NCBI GenBank assembly: GCA_024734495.1 | Contig: JALMQS010000055.1 | Coordinates: 7,001,386 to 7,065,385, forward strand | From: Forficula auricularia | Taxonomy: Eukaryota > Arthropoda > Insecta > Dermaptera > Forficulidae | Direction: 5' to 3' | DNA length: 64,000 nucleotides | Shown: positions 58,019 through 64,000 of the stretch, piece after piece | Layout of the letters: each line of letters begins with the position of its first letter | How positions within the stretch are numbered: the stretch's first letter is position 1 | Position numbers and translations under genes: made by a program | The notes under the pieces: model-generated | Told to the model about the DNA's origin: nothing | The model's input: the letters and a program-made list of their open reading frames with translations, nothing else | The model's database searches: none

Positions 58019-58403
58019 TTTATTTTTTTTTATCAAAATTGTAATAGCCATTTTTGAGAAATTTCGAAAATACTACAAAAAGCTTGGATTAAAGTAGTTA
58101 AAAAAATTAATTTAAAATCAGCTAACACCACTTTCCTATAAATTAGCCCAAAACTCTAAGTTTCATAATTATTTGTTAATCGGTTTAACCAGCATTTTGG
58201 TTACACAAGCACAGACTTTTGCTAAAAACCACTTTTTTGGACTCTGAGGACTTTACCTTAAGACGTAAAAATGGAAACTTCGAATGTTTTCACAAATACA
58301 AGATTTCCATTAACAGTAATAGAATTAGTGATTCTATTTGTTGAGTAAAATAATTTAAATGAATAAAACATTTCCTAAAAAAATTGTTATAATTAATTTT
58401 CTT

Positions 58404-59111
58404 TTAAGGTAGTTGGTTCATCATATGGGTTTTCTTAGGATTTTTTTGAAATTTAGATAGATTATTATTTAAATACTTCTTCATCGATTGGTGGCCAAAC
58501 GAAATTTATGAACAATATAGTTCCGGTGTTATTAAATTCCAAAGATAGAGTTTTCAGGCTCTTAAACTATTCGGGATATCGGAAAGTTTACATACATATT
58601 TTATTATAATTAAGAAACTCTTCTTACGATAGTTATAAAAAAGCGATAAAAAACTAAACCAACATTAAACAATAACTAATACATTTTTTAAGAAAATTTT
58701 AATTTATAGTTACTTCACAGTTTCTGAGATAATAATGAATGTATAAGGAAAATTTACACTAAAAACAAGCTGGCAACAACACATGTATTTAACCTAAAAA
58801 GTGTGTTAACTTTAGTACTTTTTTTTGACGTTTTTTCGCTTCAGCAATTGTCACAACAGCTATCAATCGCTTATTAAGAACTTTTTGTTTTATAAATCGA
58901 CTTTTATAATGTACTTTATCTGACATTTCTATGATAAAAATATTCAAGCTCGGACAATGTTGCCAGATTTGTCAAACGAGCACGGGATTGGCTAGTAGTG
59001 GTACATAAACAGCAAAAAGTTTTGGGCTTATGAATTATGAATCCTTATTGTCCGTTCTATATACTCAAGCATTAACTTTTTGCTAGTATGTTTGCGAAAC
59101 AACTACCTTAA
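58404..59111. mobile_element. ~710-bp element with TTAAGGTAGTTG ends, copy 4
   Basis: Starts TTAAGGTAGTTGGTTC and ends GAAACAACTACCTTAA. Internally it matches the 18742 copy most closely (TTTAACCTAAAAAGTGTGTT). Confidence 0.86.
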
Positions 59112-60669
59112 TTATTTTTCTTGCTGATTAGACTATATTTAATTTGTAAATTATATTAATTGAGACAACATTTAAAAAAGTACTCAAGACATATCTTGAA
59201 CAAGGAAACTGAGTATAGTTTAGGGAAAACAGACATGTTTTTTTCTATCTCTAGTAGTTTATAAGAGATGAACTCATCTAATTTCTTTTTAGAATGCAGA
59301 AGGTTGGTTGTCTTTATATTCAAATCTTATAAATTTATTCTTCCCGGCGCGAGACTTTATTTCACACATCTTTATTTTTCGCATCAACTTTCACTTTATT
59401 AGGAAAGCTCTTAATATAGGTATAAATATATTAGTATATTTAATAACAACATCCTACGATCTTTCTTCCGAGTTGACTTTATCCATTCATTCATTATACA
59501 AGTACTATATTAAATCTTGTATAATATTATATTCAAATTAAAAACAAGAATTATAAATATACATTCAAGAAATTATTCAATGTATAAATTAAATTTAACA
59601 TAAACGACAGCTTCTTTCGAAGGATTTTCAAAGCGCATGGAGGAATAAAAGATCATATTTTAATTTCTAACCTTCATAAAAGTTAATGAAACGTATAAAG
59701 TATTAGCGAAAAAAAAATGTAAATCATGGTTTTGCTTTCATGTAATATACATATACATGTAGTTTAGAATTTAACTAGAGATTAGGGACTTTGAGATGGA
59801 AATAATTTAAAGACGATAATTCGTTCAATGTTGATAATTATTTTATATTTTCAAATTTATTAACTTCAAAATTATAGATTTTTATTATATAGTAAGTAAA
59901 GATATATATCATAGAATAATTATTTTGAAATATTGGTTCTTGGGAATTAGAAGCAAAAAAGTTCTAAATACTTTATTCAGCGACGTTTGCCAATCGAGGC
60001 TTCCTCAGGCCTAAACTTACAGTCGAGTTTAGTGTCTGAGGAAACCTCGATTGAAGTCTAAACGAATAAACAGCCAAAGATATTTTTTAACAAATAATTC
60101 TTGATTTCTCATCTATTTTTCATGACTAACTCTAAATAATGTTATAGAATATTCAGAGAATATAATTTATTGTTTTTTTTTATTTGATATCTTATAAATA
60201 AAAGTAATCGTAATAATTCACAAATTTCCTGAATTTAAAATGATCTCAAATGGTAAACAAATATTTTTCTAAAATTAATTTCTATCATTCTAGATGGAGA
60301 ATGACCATCAAATTTTAAACATCGACTAAATATATACTTTTTTTTAAGAACTCTTCATACTATGATCTTATTATCACTCGGCATTCTTTTATATCGTTTA
60401 TTATGTATAACTAGGGCAGATAAACGAGAATTTCTTTTATTAAGATGTTCCCCATTGAATCAACGTTGAGAAATAATTATCTGTTCACATAAGTATATTC
60501 TCTTTATCTTACTTGTAAATAGCCATTTCTTTTATTATTTACCAAGTGTCTTTCCATTAGGAGCATAATTGAATGATATATTTTTAAATTACTACCAAAG
60601 TTTATTCTAGATTAATTCAATTTTCTTCAAAACATTAAATAAAAAGAAAATCATCTTGCTTTTTAAATA
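59112..60669. other. AT-rich DNA; GAAACGT-type hairpin near 60000
   Basis: 59990-60060 is a small inverted repeat in which CTGAGGAAGCCTCGATTGGC, read on the minus strand, is followed by AAACGTCG. A second CTGAGGAA lies at 60043. I tested 59293-59541 as the last ABHD17 exon, but it lacks the GAGHND motif. Confidence 0.5.
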
Positions 60670-61200
60670 TATCAAGATATTTCGCTTAGCTGACGATATG
60701 ACATTAATAGCTCAAAGAGAGAGCAACTTGTAATTCTTCCAAACAAACTTGGATGAAGAACAAGATCTCCAAATCAATTATAACCAAAGTAATGAAAGTT
60801 AAGAGGGGTAAAAAACAAACAAACCAAAAACATTAAGAACTGCATGGGTGTTCAGGAAATTAATTATAATTATTTAGCCTCGCTTATCACCGACTCTGAT
60901 AAAGAAATCATAAAAAGAATCCAACTAAAGTACCAGTTTCCGATTTAGAATGACGGTAATATTACTAGAAACAATAAAATACCTTTATTTAAAACTCTAG
61001 TCTCTCTAGTATATCTTGTATATGCTGCTAAAACCTAGATCATTTGTAAATTCGAAAAACTGTTCATGTATTAGACATTTTTTGTATATTCCATAGATCG
61101 TAATGAAATTAAACCAGAACAGTTCTTTGAAAAAGTTAGTACTGGCGCTTTAAAATTTCTAGGTCATAAGTCATAATACACCGGAAATCATATATTGTAG
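60670..61200 (+). pseudogene. Decayed LINE reverse transcriptase
   Basis: Translation in shifting frames gives FRLADDMTLIAQRES, the (Y/F)xDD catalytic box of reverse transcriptases. Then come LDEEQDLQINYNQS and NYLASLITDSDKEIIKRIQL, which matches the YLGS-IT...IKRRI region downstream. Then LVSLVYLVYAAKT matches the region before the YGCETW motif. Several stops and frameshifts are present. This is the 3' half of a LINE polymerase, long dead. Clade not determined. Confidence 0.78.
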
Positions 61201-61421
61201 AGATTATAGTTCTTGGAAGGCCATTAGGGCAGAAATGGGGTACAAATGCATCTATTCTCAGTAACAATAGAGCAGGAATATGATTCTACGAAAAATTTAC
61301 CTACCACTGGTTCTCTAAAATGTCTTAATATTGTAGAGATTATTGTTTTTGAAAGATAACTAGGGTATTCCCGTTAACATCAAAGCAGTGAACAAAATCA
61401 ACATAACTTTAACTGTTCAGT

Positions 61422-61850
61422 GGCGTAACTAAGGTAACCTGCACCTCCCTACCAAAAAACTTGTATTTAAATTTTATATATAAATGAAAAAAATAATTTC
61501 GTTAAAATACCTTGAAAAAATCCCTTTTTCCACATTTCATCAAGGGAGAAAATTTTACTTAGGTCCCTCTTTATGAGTAATTTTTCGATGTAGATAGGAA
61601 AATGAAATTTCAATTCCACAAAAATTATACTTTTATTTAAATAAGTATTTTATATAAAGAGAAAGAAATCTAATTTCGTTAAAATATCGTGAAAAAACGT
61701 CTCTTTTTTTCCCTCTTCGTCATGGGAGAAAATTTTACAAAGTCCACTCTTATAATTCGATTATGATAGGAAAATTAAATTTCCCTTCACGAAAATTATA
61801 CTTTATTTAAATGAGTACTTTATGGTATATAGAAATAAACAATTTTATAA
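61422..61850. repeat. Repeat with one hAT-like end (CAGTGGCGTAAC)
   Basis: CAGTGGCGTAACTAAGG at 61422 looks like an element end. A ~170-bp unit (AATTTCGTTAAAATA, AAATTATACTT) then occurs twice in tandem and also at 15250-15620. The far end and a target duplication were not found. Confidence 0.5.
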
Positions 61851-64000
61851 TAATTTTTTTGGTTTGTTCTCACTGCAGCCCTTGCACTACCCCACACCGC
61901 AGGGTTTGCGGGTGGCGTTATTATTATTTTGTTTTATAATGATACTGATACAAGAAGAAGTTGAACCGAAAAGGTTCAACCTCTGTAGTCCGCGGTGGAC
62001 ACTTGTATCTTGGAAATAAGAAGAGATTTAGGGATTGGGTCGGAGTTGAAGGTATTCGTGGATGTTTCTTGAAAGATTGAAGGTTATTTACGCTACAGCT
62101 AGAGTTGTATTCTTTTAGATTAATCTTTTAATAAGTCTCTGTTTCATTCCAATCTGCTCTAATTTCATATTTAAGGGGATTGTCTATTTTGTTGAGATTA
62201 CATTTAATCAACCATTAAAATTAATTTCATTATTTTCTTATATTTCAAATGTTTAAAGAAACTGAGATAGGGAATGATATCTTCTGTAAATATTTTAAAA
62301 AGCTATTAAATTAAATTAATTAGACATACATTTAATGATTAGACTTTAATTTATTGAATGATAAAGAAAAAACATTCCCTTGTATTCGATTTGTTCTATC
62401 TTGTTTTTTTTTTACTTTGTTCAATTTTTCAACAAGTAAAAAGATTCAATTTTTCCATGTTTTTATAAAAGAGAGCATTAACACTTTTAATGTAATTCAT
62501 TACAAAACCACTGATTAAGAACTAACGGTTCTTAAATGACGAACTGAGAAACGTCACGCTTAAGGATGACAATAAGTTGTCCTAATAACTGGAAATGTGT
62601 TGCTAATGGAAACGCAAGCCATTAGAACGTTGCCTTTTCACTTAAAACAACAGCAAAAAAATGAAGTCCTTTCGATGATTCTTTAGACATAAAACATAAT
62701 TAATTACTTCCATGCGACCCTTTATTTCTGAAACTACCGTAAGAAAAAATCTCAAAATAGTTTACATTATATTAAATGAAAATTATTTTAATTATACCTG
62801 CTAGGAAGTTCTCATGAATTTGGACAATAATAATATGGTATTTACTGATTTCCTTCTTTATTTAAGTTATTAGGCCTCTAAGACCCTTTACTGGAAATTA
62901 ATTGACCTATTGTTTGAATTTGTGGAACAACAGGAAAAGTTCCGATATGTTTGGGGACCAGCTCTCTTTGTAGACGGAATATTGAATTCCCTCAAAAATG
63001 TTTATTTTGTTGTAGTTTAATAATGTCTTAAAAGAGGAGAAAAATCACTTTCAAGCATTCTTTTTTCTCTGTACATGTGTATCTGTTATCTGGATTGGTA
63101 TGCCCACGGTAATCGAAGAATTAAAGATCGTATAGGTTCTGATGTCGAAATGTTTATATTTTCACTATAAATAAGAATTGATCAGATTTATATTATATTG
63201 AATGGGATTCTATTCTATCTTTAAAAATTCGCAATGAACAATTCGGAAACTCATAGCAATCGTTTATTTCTAATGAAAGCTCTTCAACAGCTGTAGTTAA
63301 TGTTCTGAAATTTGGTACGAAATATTATATTAATAAGCTGTACCTTTCTTTCAAGATTCAGCTTTCTACCTCAAAGCTTTCGCTATCAAAATGACTGTCA
63401 TCACCAAAATTTGTAAAGACCTTACCTAGTAACGATGATTTTTTTAAGTTTTTCTCAAATTTAATCTTCTTCAGGCTCTTTGAATTTTTATTGTATTAAC
63501 TTACATAAGATTTTTACTACCATAAATTGTCGATGTTTCGCTTCTTTATTTTATTTATTTTCTACTGTATGTCAAATAGGTATATATGTAGAACATATAC
63601 ATACCCCAAAGACTAAGGAGTCCTAAGAAGCTTAAATAAATAAGAGAAATGGGGTCTTTTATTAAAAATAATTATTGTTTTGATTTTGGATTTTTGGTTT
63701 TTCTTTCTCTTGAATTGAGATGAAAAAAAACTAAAATATTATTTAAAATTTTCCTTTATTTCTTTAATAATATTATACGGCCATTAAAATATCCTTTAAA
63801 TGAATATAGTTGCTATGAGCATGTCTACAGGAATAGGAATGATATTAAAAATTTCAAAAGCTCTCAATCAATATTACTAACTATTTTGATTAGGTCTTGC
63901 GCGGTACTAAATCTATAAAAAAAACAAATTTATTCTACAATATTTCTAGACCATATTATACAGTTTAATTTACTTAATGTTAGTAATAGTCCCCCGTAAA
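61851..64000. other. AT-rich DNA, no supported feature
   Basis: Probably still within ABHD17 intron 2, since the missing last exon was not found. The frame at 61822-62019 has no recognised domain. No repeat in this stretch matched another in the window by eye. Confidence 0.45.

Noticed and set aside
59293..59541. Candidate third exon of ABHD17 after TTTTTAG
   Set aside because: Reads NAEGWLSLYSN and then hydrophobic residues; lacks the GAGHND motif that must follow exon 2.

Overview
The window looks like nuclear DNA of an arthropod. Three things support this: it is very AT-rich, its genes are split by long introns with GT...AG junctions, and it carries a mitochondrial insert that reads correctly only if TGA means Trp (invertebrate mitochondrial code). 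The density and style of the repeats suggest a copepod such as a sea louse. That species guess comes from general recognition only and was not tested.

Only three genes can be supported. (1) 5313-5540 (+): the coding exon of a small single-pass membrane protein I do not recognise. (2) 11279-32466 (-): a complete aquaglyceroporin (MIP/aquaporin family, Glp type), six coding exons, 271 residues, with both NPA boxes and the Asp after the second box that marks glycerol channels. (3) 43350-48744 (+): the first two coding exons of ABHD17, a serine hydrolase that removes palmitate from proteins. Its last exon, which should carry the catalytic His, was not found and probably lies past 64000. The two multi-exon genes are divergent, with about 10.9 kb between their start codons. 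Nothing suggests they work together.

Most of the rest is mobile or repeat DNA. At least ten hAT-type insertions can be delimited by 8-bp target duplications (4335, 5685, 15897, 20174, 25423, 26080, 27736, 30484, 42403, 45106 and 49174). There are two decayed hAT transposase remnants, one pogo/Tigger-like element, four copies of a ~710-bp element with 5'-TTAAGGTAGTTG ends, five near-full copies of a ~600-800-bp family with CTTTACCATAC ends, and a decayed LINE reverse transcriptase near 60.7 kb.

Three features stand out. A ~560-bp nuclear mitochondrial insert at 51760-52320 joins 16S rRNA to cox2. More than a dozen long inverted repeats would form hairpins if transcribed, and several lie in introns. 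The 5' splice site of ABHD17 exon 1 has been duplicated with part of its intron into a ~1-kb tandem array. A hairpin followed by GAAACGT, often preceded by CTGANGA, recurs across the window and resembles, but does not cleanly fit, a hammerhead ribozyme core. I saw no CRISPR array, tRNA or nuclear rRNA gene, and no previously undescribed multi-gene system.
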